Assembly (NCBI RefSeq): GCF_000159135.1 | Contig: NZ_GG667523.1 | Span: 202,709 to 249,070, forward strand | Origin: Corynebacterium striatum ATCC 6940 | Lineage (GTDB): Bacteria; Actinomycetota; Actinomycetes; Mycobacteriales; Mycobacteriaceae | Direction: 5' to 3' | DNA length: 46,362 nucleotides | In this document: piece after piece, positions 36,221 to 45,252 of the stretch | Position numbering within the stretch: position 1 is the first letter of the stretch | How the letters are laid out: every line of letters starts with the position of its first letter | Translations under genes and position numbers: made by a program | Notes under the pieces: model-generated | Database searches by the model: none | The model's input: only the letters and a program-made list of their open reading frames with translations | Told to the model about the DNA's origin: nothing

Positions 36221-38248
36221 TTAGGAACTTTTCTTTTTTCTCCGCCCCAGCCGGAATAGCAGGGCCAAAATGAGAGTTAGAGCGGCGATGGCGCCGACTC
36301 CGTACACGCTTACGATACCGGCACGGGTCTGAACTGCGATATTTACCGGCTCGGAGATGGCCTGTTTGGACGGCGTGGCCAACCACAAGCTGATGTTAGT
36401 TCGGTCGACGTTAGGCATGTTTGCGGTCATGGATACCGTAATGGAACCCTTTGCCGGTATGCGCACGCGCGACGGAGTGTTAAGCGTTGCTGTTTCAGAT
36501 TCGTAGATGAGCGAGGCGTCGACAGGCAGCGGAAGCCCGTTTTCTGCCACGATGAGCAGCGGCGATGACTCCGAGACGCGCGTGTAAACGTTGCCAGGTG
36601 GGATCAGCGACACTGAGGAGCGCAACGTGCGCAACACCTCAGATTGCTTGCTCAGGCGGTCGTTGAAGTCACCCGACAGCGCCACAAGGAGGTCGCGGCG
36701 TAGTGGGAGCGTGAAGTCGTAGCGCGTCATCGCAATAGCCGGATCGTTGACCATGATGTTGGTCAACTCGTCCGTGTAGCGCGCCTGCTGTTCCACGCGC
36801 ACGATGTCGGCGTCACTGAAAGCAGACTCGTCCTCATAGGGCGTGCCCAATGGGCGGTCGGTCTCTTCAAGTGGCAGATCCGTCACCGCACGGGGGCGCA
36901 CCTTTCCGGCGTCCAACAGCTTCGTTGCTGTGTCGAGGACCTGCTCCCCTGTTTCCGGGCTCAGATAGTTCGGCAGCTTTGCCACCACGTCACCCTCGGA
37001 TGCCGCCACGCTAACCGACGCCGCGCTGGTCAAGGCCTGCGAGGCCGGCGAGTCTTGCGCGAAATCATAGCGCAGGAAGGGGTTCGTGTAACCTGCGCCG
37101 GGGTTTAGCAGGGAGCCAAGAGAGGCGTCGAAAGTGGCTGCCTGACCCACCCAACCGGTGTTATTTGCTACGAGCGCCGGCCGCTTAAATTTGTGGTTTA
37201 CGTACCCTGAACTGGGAAGCAGCAATGTGGACGTGGGTTTGCCCACGATGTCTTCGTAAGTGCGATTGAGCGCCTCGTAGGTGAGGAAGTCATTATTAAC
37301 ATGAGCTACGGCATTAATGTCCGTGTTTGCCCACGGCAGCGGCATGTGGCACTGCAGGTTTTGAAGGCGCTCGATCCAAGCCTTGGCATCGGCTGCTCCA
37401 GTACCCGGCTTGCCGCGCTGCGAAGCGTCGTCATTGAACCAGGAGTCACGTAAGCGCTTGGGGCGCTCGGCGATGGAGGGACGCGTGTCATTGACCGTGT
37501 AGCCTTCGGCCATGCGGTTTACGGTATCCACTAACGCGGGATCCAGTGCGACGCAGCCTGCGCCTTTGAGATCGTGATCGAGGTAGGAATCCAGCAGCTT
37601 ATCAAGGCGGCCGCCTTCGCGCAGCTCCTCCGCCAGGTGATCATCGCTCAAGATGAGCGACTCTCCCCCGGTTTCTCCAGGCACGATGTTGATCTCCGAG
37701 GTGATCGGGTAAATCACTGTCAGTGCGTTCGGTTCTTCGGGCAGATCCGCGGCATCTTCTGTTTCAGCGCTTGGTGCTTTCTCGGCGTTGAATTCAAAGA
37801 TCATCCGCTCGTCGGCGAAGCTGTTGGCTTGGCCCTCCTGTATTCCCGTCAGGGTGAACTGGAGCGGGTAGTTTCCCGGCTCCGTCATGGCCAGCGTGGG
37901 TTCCTGCCCCAGCGAGAGCGGGACCTTGAAAGTTACTTCCTTGGTCTCACCAGGATCGATTGAGGCTATGCTTTGCGACGCCCCATAGTACGGGTAGGTG
38001 CCCGCCGCCAGCTCTTCCTGAGCCTGCTCGGTGGTTGACACCGCATCGTTGCGGCGGCTGTTGATCTGGAGATCCTCCACCTTGTTCTCGGTGGGATTGT
38101 GAATGCGGAAGGTCGCTTCCATGACCCCGTCTTCGGTGGCTTCAGAAAGCAGATCGAAGTCGAGGGTGCCCGGAAGTCTGGTTTGCGCTTGCGCAGGAAC
38201 CGGGGCTGCTAATAGGCCTGCGAGTATCAGCGCTGAAAGCCGCTTCAC
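36221..38248 (-). CDS. DUF6049 family secreted, C-terminally anchored protein
   Basis: 675 residues with a signal peptide ([20 protein letters not shown], cleavage near AQAQ), a large extracellular region starting with a beta-sandwich-like segment ([17 protein letters not shown]), a middle region with [12 protein letters not shown], and a C-terminal membrane helix ([19 protein letters not shown]) followed by RRKKKSS. The gene order nudix-this-murJ is conserved in mycobacteria (Rv3908-Rv3910). It probably assists cell-envelope assembly with MurJ; no activity is established. It overlaps the nudix gene by 4 bp. Confidence 0.87.
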   Translation of the reverse strand: MKRLSALILAGLLAAPVPAQAQTRLPGTLDFDLLSEATEDGVMEATFRIHNPTENKVEDLQINSRRNDAVSTTEQAQEELAAGTYPYYGASQSIASIDPGETKEVTFKVPLSLGQEPTLAMTEPGNYPLQFTLTGIQEGQANSFADERMIFEFNAEKAPSAETEDAADLPEEPNALTVIYPITSEINIVPGETGGESLILSDDHLAEELREGGRLDKLLDSYLDHDLKGAGCVALDPALVDTVNRMAEGYTVNDTRPSIAERPKRLRDSWFNDDASQRGKPGTGAADAKAWIERLQNLQCHMPLPWANTDINAVAHVNNDFLTYEALNRTYEDIVGKPTSTLLLPSSGYVNHKFKRPALVANNTGWVGQAATFDASLGSLLNPGAGYTNPFLRYDFAQDSPASQALTSAASVSVAASEGDVVAKLPNYLSPETGEQVLDTATKLLDAGKVRPRAVTDLPLEETDRPLGTPYEDESAFSDADIVRVEQQARYTDELTNIMVNDPAIAMTRYDFTLPLRRDLLVALSGDFNDRLSKQSEVLRTLRSSVSLIPPGNVYTRVSESSPLLIVAENGLPLPVDASLIYESETATLNTPSRVRIPAKGSITVSMTANMPNVDRTNISLWLATPSKQAISEPVNIAVQTRAGIVSVYGVGAIAALTLILALLFRLGRRKKKSS

Positions 38249-38829
38249 CGCGGAGTCGCCTTTCCTGCGGCGGCTTCCTTTCGTGCCAAGTCCGGCAAGA
38301 GGTCATGAGCGATGCGCGCCAGCTTGCGTTCGTCGGCGTAAGCGAGGTGCTCGATGAGCTCCGAGACAGGAACCCACGAAACCTCGGTGACTTCTGGATC
38401 CTCGTCGTTAAGGATGCCGTCGACAAAGCGCAGCAGGTGATGGTGCACCGTCTTGTGGATACGCACCCCATCAGAGACGAACCAGTAATCGATCATGCCC
38501 AGGTCCGCAAAGACCTTGCCGTGAATGCCGGTTTCCTCCCAGACCTCACGCTCGGCGGTGACGTGTTTATCCTCGCCGTTTTCCACGTGGCCTTTGGGCA
38601 TCGACCACAGCAGGCGGCCGCGCCGGTCGAGGCGGCCGATCAGGGCTACGTAAATGCGCGAAAGATCGACGTTGTCTCCGTCGACTGCCTCAGCGAGCCC
38701 AGACACGACAAGTCCACCCGCGGAGGTCTCATCACGCGTTGTCATGCGCGTGATGGAGTTGCGCTGCGGGCGCCTTTCCGGGCGGCGGCCGCGACGCCGC
38801 CTGCGGGAGCCTTGTTCGTGCTTAGTCAT
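38245..38829 (-). CDS. NUDIX hydrolase (MutT4-like)
   Basis: 194 residues. The Nudix box is complete: G80, E86, R94-E95, E98-E99, G101. An Arg-rich N-terminal tail ([14 protein letters not shown]) precedes the domain, as in Rv3908, which supports ATG 38829 over the internal ATG at codon 29. It hydrolyses a nucleoside diphosphate linked to another group; the substrate is not readable. It is the first gene of the nudix-DUF6049-murJ operon. The ATG lies 8 nt after a TACGAT -10 element, so the message may be leaderless. Confidence 0.9.
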   Translation of the reverse strand: MTKHEQGSRRRRRGRRPERRPQRNSITRMTTRDETSAGGLVVSGLAEAVDGDNVDLSRIYVALIGRLDRRGRLLWSMPKGHVENGEDKHVTAEREVWEETGIHGKVFADLGMIDYWFVSDGVRIHKTVHHHLLRFVDGILNDEDPEVTEVSWVPVSELIEHLAYADERKLARIAHDLLPDLARKEAAAGKATPR

Positions 38830-38837
38830 CCTTGCTA

Positions 38838-38849
38838 ATCGTAGTAGAC
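38838..38849. promoter_or_regulatory. Back-to-back -10 elements in a 28-bp divergent intergenic region
   Basis: TACGAT on the minus strand (38843-38838) abuts TAGACT on the plus strand (38844-38849). Each is followed by 8 nt and a start codon (ATG 38829, GTG 38858) with no usable ribosome binding site. Confidence 0.55.
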
Positions 38850-38857
38850 TAACACCC

Positions 38858-40261
38858 GTGAATTTTCAGGACACTCAGCTAAACGGCGTTGAAACGACTC
38901 TTGCCTCGCTCAGTGGCCTCGCAGAGCAATTTCGAGCTCGCGGAAACCGGCTTTACCTCGTCGGCGGTTCCGTGCGTGATGCGTTGTTGTCGCGCTTGGG
39001 CCACGATCTAGATTTCACCACCGACGCTCGCCCCGAGGTGGTCCAGGAAATCCTCGATGGATGGGCCGAGACTGTCTGGGACACAGGCATCGACTTCGGT
39101 ACCGTCTCGGCTGTATATAAGGGACAGCAGATCGAGATCACCACGTTCCGCTCCGACTCCTACGACGGGGATTCCCGCAATCCGGAGGTTGTCTTCGGCG
39201 ATTCCCTGGAGGGCGACCTCGTGCGTCGTGACTTTAAGGTCAATGCCATGGCCATCGAGCTCAAAGAGGATGGTTACGAGTTCCATGACCCCATGGGAGG
39301 GTTGACGGATCTCAAGAACAAGATCCTCGATACCCCGGATAAGCCGGAGATTTCCTTCCACGACGATCCGCTACGCATGCTGCGCGCAGCGCGCTTTGCC
39401 TCCCAGCTGGAGTTTGACGTGGCCGAGCGCGTCAAGACCGCGATGACTGAAATGGCGGGTGAAATCCGCAGGATCACCGTCGAGCGCGTGCAGGTGGAGC
39501 TCGACAAACTCATGTTGGGCAAGAACCCGGAAACCGGCATTGAACTGCTGGTTGATACGGGAATTCTGGATCATATTTTCCCCGAGATTCCTGCCCTGCG
39601 CATGGCTCCCGACGAGCACGCGCAGCACAAAGATGTCTACGCGCACTCCCTCACGGTCTTGCGCCAGGCCATCGATCAGGAGGAGGAGCCCGACCTGATC
39701 CTGCGCTGGGCGGCGCTGCTTCACGATGTCGGTAAGCCTGACACGCGTGACACCACCGACGGCAAGGTGACCTTCCACCACCACGAAGTCGTTGGTGCGA
39801 AGTTGGTGCGCAAGCGCCTGCGGAAGCTGAAGTACCCCAAGGCCACCATCGAGGCCATCGGGCAGCTGGTGTACCTGCATATGCGCTTCCATGGCTTCGG
39901 CGAAGGTCAGTGGACCGACTCCGCTGTGCGCCGCTACGTCACCGATGCTGGTGACCTGCTCCCCCGCCTCCACAAGATCGTGCGCGCGGATTGCACCACC
40001 CGTAACGCCAAGAAGGCACGGCGCCTGCAGCGCACCTACGACCATCTTGAGGAGCGCATCGCTGAGATCGCCGCCAAGGAGGACCTCGCCCGCGTACGTC
40101 CTGACCTCGACGGTAACGAGATCATGGAGATCCTCGGGCTCAACCCAGGGCCCGAGGTGGGTCAAGCGTGGTCCTACCTCAAGGAGCTGCGCTTGGAGGA
40201 AGGACCCCTCGAGCGTGACGTTGCTATTGCGAAGCTGCGCGAGTGGTGGGAGTCTAGGTAG
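38858..40261 (+). CDS. CCA tRNA nucleotidyltransferase / poly(A) polymerase family protein
   Basis: 467 residues from GTG 38858; the open frame extends further up but through the divergent nudix gene. The nucleotidyltransferase head shows [12 protein letters not shown] (35-43) and D50-L-D52, followed by the neck [13 protein letters not shown] and [19 protein letters not shown]-terminal HD domain has [14 protein letters not shown] and [11 protein letters not shown]. Position and sequence match Rv3907c (pcnA). It probably adds CCA to tRNA 3' ends. A leaderless start is likely. Confidence 0.93.
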   Translation: MNFQDTQLNGVETTLASLSGLAEQFRARGNRLYLVGGSVRDALLSRLGHDLDFTTDARPEVVQEILDGWAETVWDTGIDFGTVSAVYKGQQIEITTFRSDSYDGDSRNPEVVFGDSLEGDLVRRDFKVNAMAIELKEDGYEFHDPMGGLTDLKNKILDTPDKPEISFHDDPLRMLRAARFASQLEFDVAERVKTAMTEMAGEIRRITVERVQVELDKLMLGKNPETGIELLVDTGILDHIFPEIPALRMAPDEHAQHKDVYAHSLTVLRQAIDQEEEPDLILRWAALLHDVGKPDTRDTTDGKVTFHHHEVVGAKLVRKRLRKLKYPKATIEAIGQLVYLHMRFHGFGEGQWTDSAVRRYVTDAGDLLPRLHKIVRADCTTRNAKKARRLQRTYDHLEERIAEIAAKEDLARVRPDLDGNEIMEILGLNPGPEVGQAWSYLKELRLEEGPLERDVAIAKLREWWESR

Positions 40262-40264
40262 AAC

Positions 40265-40861
40265 ATGTATGCCGACAGACTTTTCAACGCCCTAGAGCGC
40301 AACGAACCAGGACCGGGTCAGCTGCTCGTCGCCGCGCCGGGAACGCTTTCCCCTGAGTTTGCTCGCTCCGTCATCCTTGTCATTGAGCACAATGACATGA
40401 TGACCTTTGGTGTGGACCTGACCAAGCGCTCGGAGGTGGCCGTCTTTAACGTGCTGCCCGAGTGGCTGCCGGTCGTGGCCAAGCCCCAGGCCTTGTACAT
40501 CGGTGGGCCGCTGAATCAGCAGTCCGTCGTGGCTCTCGGAATGACCAAACAGGGCGTTCGCATTGAGGAGCACCCGCAGCTCAACAAGCTGGCCCCGCGC
40601 CTTGTTCATGTCGATCTGCGCTCAGAACCCGAGGACATCGCTGAACTCGTCACCGGCGCGCGGCTTTTCGCCGGGTACGCCGAGTGGGGCCCTGGCCAAC
40701 TCGCAGAAGAGATTGAGCGGGGCGATTGGTACGTGGCTCCCGCACTTGCTCAAGACGTCCTGACACCTGGCGCGGCGGATCTGTGGGGCGACGTGATGAA
40801 GCGTCAACCGATGCCGCTGCCTTTGTACTCCACCTACCCTGCAAACATCGACGATAACTAG
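40265..40861 (+). CDS. YqgE/AlgH family protein (UPF0301)
   Basis: 198 residues starting 3 bp after the nucleotidyltransferase stop, so probably co-transcribed. Family motifs are GQLLVAAPGTLSPEFARSVI, LYIGGPLNQQSVVALG, ARLFAGYAEWGPGQLAEEI and the late DLWGDVMKRQ. The family is widespread and its molecular role is not settled. Full length. Confidence 0.92.
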   Translation: MYADRLFNALERNEPGPGQLLVAAPGTLSPEFARSVILVIEHNDMMTFGVDLTKRSEVAVFNVLPEWLPVVAKPQALYIGGPLNQQSVVALGMTKQGVRIEEHPQLNKLAPRLVHVDLRSEPEDIAELVTGARLFAGYAEWGPGQLAEEIERGDWYVAPALAQDVLTPGAADLWGDVMKRQPMPLPLYSTYPANIDDN

Positions 40862-40866
40862 TGATC

Positions 40867-40872
40867 TAGTAT
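40867..40872 (+). promoter_or_regulatory. -10 element TAGTAT for the azlCD pair
   Basis: TAGTAT, 6 nt, then ATG 40879, no ribosome binding site; a leaderless start is likely. Confidence 0.5.
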
Positions 40873-40878
40873 TTCCTC

Positions 40879-41583
40879 ATGCGCGAGGAGATACTAAAGG
40901 GCCTGAAAGATACATGGGCGGTGGCCGTGGGTCTTGTCCCACTCGGCCTCGCCTTTGGAATTTTGATTGTCCAGACCGGCTTTGCATGGTGGTGGGCACC
41001 CATTTTTTCGGTGGTGATTTACGCCGGTTCGATGGAGTTTCTCGCAATCAGCATGGTCACTGGTGGAACGAGTGCGATTACCTCGTTGGTCACCGCTTTC
41101 ATGGTGAACTTCCGCCACATCTTTTATGGCCTCACGTTCCCGCGGGACAATATTAAGAGCCTCTTGGGCCGCGCCTATTCCACATATGCCCTCACGGACG
41201 AGTCTTATGCCATCGTTTCCGCCAAGCCGCGTGACGAGCGATTGTCCGGTGTCCACATTCTCACCATCCAGGTCTTTTGTCAGTTATTGTGGGTGCTCAG
41301 CGGCATCGTGGGTGCGCTGGCTGGGCAGATTATCCCGCCAAAAGTTAAAGGACTCGAGTTCGCTCTCGTGGCGCTCTTCGTAGTTTTGGCCATGAATTCT
41401 TTTCACAACAATAAGGACTACTCGCTGCCTTTGTCTGCTGCAGTCTGCGGCATTCTCGCCACGGTGCTCTTTCCTGGCCAGGTTCTCATGGTGGCGTTGG
41501 TGGCTTATTTCTGCTTGCTCCTCCTGCGCTACTTCTCGCCGCGTCTGGATTCTGCGATGGTGCTGCGAAAGGGTGAGCGCTAA
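40879..41583 (+). CDS. brnF: AzlC/BrnF family amino-acid exporter subunit
   Basis: 234 residues with about seven membrane helices. The opening WAVAVGLVPLGLAFGILIVQ, then YAGSMEFLAISMV and MVNFRHIFYGLTFP are typical of AzlC. With the small AzlD partner this family exports branched-chain amino acids; C. glutamicum BrnFE exports Leu, Ile, Val and Met. The next gene starts at the overlapping stop (TAATG). The lrp regulator gene that adjoins brnFE in C. glutamicum is not present here, so the substrate is inferred from family only. Confidence 0.9.
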   Translation: MREEILKGLKDTWAVAVGLVPLGLAFGILIVQTGFAWWWAPIFSVVIYAGSMEFLAISMVTGGTSAITSLVTAFMVNFRHIFYGLTFPRDNIKSLLGRAYSTYALTDESYAIVSAKPRDERLSGVHILTIQVFCQLLWVLSGIVGALAGQIIPPKVKGLEFALVALFVVLAMNSFHNNKDYSLPLSAAVCGILATVLFPGQVLMVALVAYFCLLLLRYFSPRLDSAMVLRKGER

Positions 41584-41915
41584 TGCCAGCCGGTGTAACC
41601 CTCTCCATGGTCGCTGCAGTCCTCATCCCGGTCTGCATCGTTACCGTGTTGCTTAGGCAGCTTCCCTATTCCTTCATCAAGGCGCTCAAGGGCAGTCAGT
41701 TTATTGGGCTGCTTGGCATGACGATGCCTGTCGGCGTTATGACAGTGCTCGTGGTCTATACGGTCTTTGGGCAAAAAGAAGCGCCCGGCGGAATCCTCGC
41801 CGCTCTGATTGGCGTGGCGATTACTGCCGGGCTGCACTGGTGGCGGAAGGACTCCGCCCTCTCCATCTTTGGCGGCACCGCTGCCTACATGGTGCTGGTT
41901 AACTTCGTATTCTAA
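41583..41915 (+). CDS. brnE: AzlD/BrnE family exporter small subunit
   Basis: 110 residues, four membrane helices, pattern CIVTVLLRQLPYSFIKALKG and GLLGMTMPVGVMTVLVVY as in AzlD. Its ATG overlaps the azlC stop, so a 1:1 complex is likely. The last 4 bp overlap the convergent gene 41912-42223. Confidence 0.9.
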   Translation: MPAGVTLSMVAAVLIPVCIVTVLLRQLPYSFIKALKGSQFIGLLGMTMPVGVMTVLVVYTVFGQKEAPGGILAALIGVAITAGLHWWRKDSALSIFGGTAAYMVLVNFVF

Positions 41916-42223
41916 AGCTCTCCGTAAAGAGCCACTGCTTCGCGCCATAGCGCCGCGAATTCGTCAGCGGAAATGTGCTCTGCCGTGATGTCGGGGAAGT
42001 CGTTGTAGGTGTTGGGATGTGGCACTTGGCGCTGGGGAATGTCTGCGTTTCCCACGGCTTTGGAAGGAGTGGCTGCGCCTGCGACGGCGTCGTTTGGCGC
42101 CAGCGCAATCATGCGCAGCATGGTGCAGGTATTAGCATCGACCTCTTCCATCTCCGCGATGTGGATGGCGGAACCTACGCCGGGAATTTCCATGGTGGTG
42201 CGGACGTACATCAGAGTGCTCAT
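41912..42223 (-). CDS. Hypothetical protein
   Basis: 103 residues, soluble, no signal peptide. It opens MYVRTTMEIPGVGSAIHIAE and ends in an Ala/Glu helix; Pro/Asn-rich linker in the middle (VPHPNTYNDFPDITAEH). I do not recognise a family. Its ATG overlaps the stop of the upstream SBF-like transporter by 4 bp, so it is translated from the same message and may be functionally tied to it. It is convergent with and overlaps azlD. Confidence 0.7.
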   Translation of the reverse strand: MSTLMYVRTTMEIPGVGSAIHIAEMEEVDANTCTMLRMIALAPNDAVAGAATPSKAVGNADIPQRQVPHPNTYNDFPDITAEHISADEFAALWREAVALYGEL

Positions 42224-43179
42224 GACTGCCCAGCATACCGGGCCGCGAGCCAGGAGCAGATCATGAGCTGAACCTGGTGGTAGATCATGAGCGGCAGAAT
42301 CAGCAGGCCCAGCGAGGTGCTGCCGGAGGCGAAGATGACCGAGGCCATCGGTAGTCCTGTAGCGAGGGACTTCTTAGAACCACAGAATTCGATGGCAATG
42401 ACGTCTGCGCGGGGGAAGCCAAGCTTGGAGCCCAGGATCTTGGTGAGCCAGAGCATAAAGGCGACCATCAAGATCGATAGGACCACCAAGAACACAATCT
42501 CCCAGATGCTGATTGAGCCCCAGATGCCATCGACTACTCCCTTGGAGAACGCGGCGTAGACCACCATTGTGATGGAGCCGCGGTCGACAATCTTCGTGCC
42601 TTTGCTTGCTGCGAAGTCCTTGACCCACTTACGGGTTAGCTGGCCGAGGATGAATGGTGCAAGCAACAGGAGGCTGATTTCGACGAAGACTGAGCTGTCG
42701 ATAGAGATGCCATTTCCAGCGCCCATCAGAGCCATGACCAACAGCGGCGTCATGATGACGCCCACTAGGTTCGATGCCGACGCTGACACGATTGCGCCGG
42801 CGATGTTTCCCTTGGCCACTGACGTAAATGTCACGGAGGACTGGACGGTGGACGGCACCAAGGTGAGGTACAAGATGCCGAGGTACATGTCGTGGGAAAT
42901 GAACAGAGTTAGCGGGCGCAGAGCCAAGCCGAGGATCGGGTACAGGACGAAGGTAAACGCCAAGATAGTCAGGTGTAGGCGCCAGTTCTTCAGACCGTTG
43001 AGGGCTTCTTGCGTGGACAGGCGCGCGCCGTAGAGGTAGAACAGCAACGCGATGACCACGTTGGTCAGCGAGTCAAAGACCTCAGCAAAGTGGCCGCGTG
43101 CCGGAAAGATGATCGCCACGACCACTGCGGAAATGATGAGGAGAATAAGCGGATCTATCCTCTTTAGGCGCGAAGTCAT
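42220..43179 (-). CDS. SBF-like (bile acid:sodium symporter family) transporter
   Basis: 319 residues from ATG 43179 (MTSRLKRIDP); the frame is open further up but would run into the divergent gene. About ten hydrophobic helices. Family signatures are LFYLYGARLSTQEALNGLKN, TLVPSTVQSSVTFTSVAKGN and EFCGSKKSLATGLPMASVIF, matching the SBF_like/YfeH branch. Substrate unknown. TATGCT lies 6 nt before the ATG, suggesting a leaderless message. Confidence 0.9.
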   Translation of the reverse strand: MTSRLKRIDPLILLIISAVVVAIIFPARGHFAEVFDSLTNVVIALLFYLYGARLSTQEALNGLKNWRLHLTILAFTFVLYPILGLALRPLTLFISHDMYLGILYLTLVPSTVQSSVTFTSVAKGNIAGAIVSASASNLVGVIMTPLLVMALMGAGNGISIDSSVFVEISLLLLAPFILGQLTRKWVKDFAASKGTKIVDRGSITMVVYAAFSKGVVDGIWGSISIWEIVFLVVLSILMVAFMLWLTKILGSKLGFPRADVIAIEFCGSKKSLATGLPMASVIFASGSTSLGLLILPLMIYHQVQLMICSWLAARYAGQS

Positions 43180-43185
43180 CCTCAA

Positions 43186-43201
43186 AGCATATCGGTAGCA
43201 T
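43186..43201. promoter_or_regulatory. Divergent -10 elements, SBF-like transporter and Old Yellow Enzyme gene
   Basis: Minus-strand TATGCT (43191-43186) and plus-strand TAGCAT (43196-43201) each lie 6 nt before a start codon (ATG 43179 and ATG 43208) in a 28-bp intergenic region. Confidence 0.55.
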
Positions 43202-43207
43202 AGGCCC

Positions 43208-44272
43208 ATGACTAAACTATTTTCTCCGATTATCCTGCGTGACTTCGAGTTCCCCAACCGTGCGTGGTTACCGCCGATGTGTCAGTACCAGGCGGTAGAG
43301 GGTCTTCCGCAGGATTGGCACTTAGTTCATTACGGCTCCCGTGCGGCCGGCGGTTTTGGCCTCATCATTGTCGAAGCTACCGCTGTATCCCCCGAAGGCA
43401 GGATCTCCCCTAATTGCGCCGGAATCTGGAATGATGAACAGCGCGACAAGTGGAAAGAGATTGTCGAGTTTTCCCACAGCCTTAACGCGCCGATCGGCAT
43501 CCAGCTTGGCCACGCCGGCCGCAAGGCATCGACTCATCCGATGCTGCCTGGCTATGCCCGTGGCTCGGTCCCGTTAGAGGAGGGCGGCTGGGAAACGATA
43601 GGCCCTTCCGCGATTAGCTACCCGGGTTACACTGCCCCGCGCGAGATGAGCACGCAAGACGTTGCTGCAACAGTTGAGGATTTTGCCGCTGCGGCGAAGC
43701 GTGCCGTGGAGGCAGGATTCGACACCATTGAACTGCACGGTGCCCATGGCTACTTGCTACACAACTTCTTGAGTCCGTTGAGCAACCAGCGTTCCGACTC
43801 CTACGGTGGCAGCTTTGAGAACCGCGTCCGTTTCCCTCTTGAGGTGGTTGATGCGGTTCGTGCTGTTATCCCTCAGGGGATGCCGTTGATCATGCGCGTT
43901 TCGGCGACTGATTGGGTTACTGACCGTCTTGCCTGGGACGTGGAGCAAACCATCGAATTTGCCAGGCTCTTGCGGGAACATGGCGTTGACTTCGTCGATG
44001 TTTCTACTGGCGGCAACGAGCACGCCGAAATCCCCGTGGGGCCCGAGTACCAGGTGGAGTACGCCACGCGAGTTCGAGAGGCGGGGCTTCCAGTATCAAC
44101 GGTGGGTCTCATTACCGAGGCGCAGCACGCGGAGCAGATTCTTTCAGATGATCGTGCTGATGTCATCGAGATTGGGCGTGCCGCATTGAAGGACGCCTAC
44201 TGGGCACGCCACGCGGCTGAGGAACTGGGTGAGCCATTGGAGCCCCTCCCCTCCTATAGCCGTGCAAAGTAA
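43208..44272 (+). CDS. Old Yellow Enzyme family NADH:flavin oxidoreductase (YqjM type)
   Basis: 354 residues, TIM barrel with FMN. LFSPIILRDFEFPNRAWLPP, the YqjM-class Cys25 in PPMCQYQA, IQLGHAGRKAS, ELHGAHGYLLHNFLSP, SDSYGGSFENRVRF and VSTVGLITEAQ are all present. Such enzymes reduce activated C=C bonds of enals, enones or nitro compounds with NAD(P)H. The physiological substrate is unknown. It is divergent from the transporter gene over a 28-bp region and immediately upstream of parS. Confidence 0.94.
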   Translation: MTKLFSPIILRDFEFPNRAWLPPMCQYQAVEGLPQDWHLVHYGSRAAGGFGLIIVEATAVSPEGRISPNCAGIWNDEQRDKWKEIVEFSHSLNAPIGIQLGHAGRKASTHPMLPGYARGSVPLEEGGWETIGPSAISYPGYTAPREMSTQDVAATVEDFAAAAKRAVEAGFDTIELHGAHGYLLHNFLSPLSNQRSDSYGGSFENRVRFPLEVVDAVRAVIPQGMPLIMRVSATDWVTDRLAWDVEQTIEFARLLREHGVDFVDVSTGGNEHAEIPVGPEYQVEYATRVREAGLPVSTVGLITEAQHAEQILSDDRADVIEIGRAALKDAYWARHAAEELGEPLEPLPSYSRAK

Positions 44273-44278
44273 TTATGA

Positions 44279-44312
44279 TGTTTCACGTGAAACAATGGAT
44301 TCACGTGAAACA
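44279..44312. promoter_or_regulatory. parS sites (ParB-binding)
   Basis: 44279-44294 is TGTTTCACGTGAAACA, a perfect match to the bacterial parS palindrome. A second copy at 44297-44312 (GGATTCACGTGAAACA) matches 14 of 16 bases. Their centres are 18 bp apart. They lie about 18 kb from parB and about 23 kb from dnaA. Confidence 0.93.
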
Positions 44313-44392
44313 CTCTCATGCTACTGGGCGCCTAAAGCCCTAGATAGTCAGCCCCGTAATTCAATAGTGTTAATTTAAAGCGCTGTTGTGGC

Positions 44393-44764
44393 TTAAGCAG
44401 AGACGTTCTTGACGGTGGTGCCGTCCGACTCGACGCTGTACTCGGTCAGTGGCTTGGTGCCCGGGCCGTCGATGACCGAACCGTCAGCAAGGTTATAAGA
44501 CGTGAAGTGGGAAGTGCAGGTGGCGGTCATGCCATCAATCTTGGTAATCAAGCTTCCCTGGTGAGGGCAGGTTTGGGAGTATGCCTTAAACTCCCCTTCT
44601 GTTGGCTGGGCAAAGATCACTTTGTCCACCATGATCGCCGATCCCACTGGGATCTCAGTGGCGGCAATCTCTGCGCTTGGCTCCTTGCCACACGCAGCAA
44701 GGTAGGCGCCGGCGAATGTTGTTGCGGCGCCGAGGAGGAACATACGACGAGAGCACGTATTCAT
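44393..44764 (-). CDS. Rieske [2Fe-2S] lipoprotein, Tat-exported
   Basis: 123 residues. N-terminal twin arginine (SRRMFLLG, R6-R7), hydrophobic stretch and lipobox LAAC (C25), so exported by Tat and lipid-anchored. The Rieske cluster ligands are C66-P-H68 and C83-T-S-H86. This is a small stand-alone Rieske protein, not the cytochrome bc1 subunit. Redox partner unknown. TAGTCT lies 6 nt before the ATG. Confidence 0.88.
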   Translation of the reverse strand: MNTCSRRMFLLGAATTFAGAYLAACGKEPSAEIAATEIPVGSAIMVDKVIFAQPTEGEFKAYSQTCPHQGSLITKIDGMTATCTSHFTSYNLADGSVIDGPGTKPLTEYSVESDGTTVKNVSA

Positions 44765-44770
44765 GTTTCT

Positions 44771-44802
44771 AGACTATCTCACTCTCTAAGCTATCTCACT
44801 CT
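44771..44802 (-). promoter_or_regulatory. -10 element and tandem 12-bp repeats before the Rieske gene
   Basis: TAGTCT (44776-44771) precedes the ATG by 6 nt. CTATCTCACTCT occurs at 44774-44785 and 44791-44802 (17-bp period), covering the -10 and the region upstream of it. Confidence 0.45.
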
Positions 44803-45015
44803 TTAGACTTCTAGGTCCCAAGTGGGAACAGAGTCTGCGTTTGCTCCCCCGAGATCGTAAGACCCAACCTCGTTTCCGAGATCATCGTAAATGGCTAATG
44901 CAGAATCTTGTTTGTCGGCGCCGCTGGTGCCTACGTTGTTGATGATGGCGCCTACGGCGATCGCGGATACCGCTACTGCCGCGACGGCGAGGCTTTTGAT
45001 GTTCATTTCTTTCAT
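44803..45015 (-). CDS. Small membrane-anchored or secreted hypothetical protein
   Basis: 70 residues from ATG 45015 (MKEMNIKSLA); ATG 45006 is nearly as likely, and the longer frame from 45084 adds 23 residues without character. A single hydrophobic segment (LAVAAVAVSAIAVGAIINNV) is a signal peptide or anchor, followed by a short acidic exported part ending VPTWDLEV. Unrecognised. It lies 38 bp upstream of the Rieske gene on the same strand. Confidence 0.55.
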   Translation of the reverse strand: MKEMNIKSLAVAAVAVSAIAVGAIINNVGTSGADKQDSALAIYDDLGNEVGSYDLGGANADSVPTWDLEV

Positions 45016-45210
45016 GTCATCCATTGTGCGCGCGAGTTCTGCGTGCGGCACGCTTCCGCGCCGTTTCCAAGCGGCTTGGTGCAATCTTCCCAGACTTTAC
45101 CCAGCTTCAGATTTTCAGAATTTGATTAACGGCAGAATATCGTCACCACTGACGTAGTTTTTAACCTGTAGAGCGGGCCCTGCCGTTTTAGTCACTGTGT
45201 CTTTAAAATT

Positions 45211-45242
45211 GGGTATAAAGATAGCCCCCGAAATCGAGGGCT
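45211..45242 (-). terminator. Terminator of the SdpI-like gene
   Basis: On the minus strand AGCCC and GGGCT close a short stem with further pairing (CCTCG / CGGGG) and are followed by ATCTTTA. Moderate quality. Confidence 0.5.
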
Positions 45243-45252
45243 GAAACTGTTT

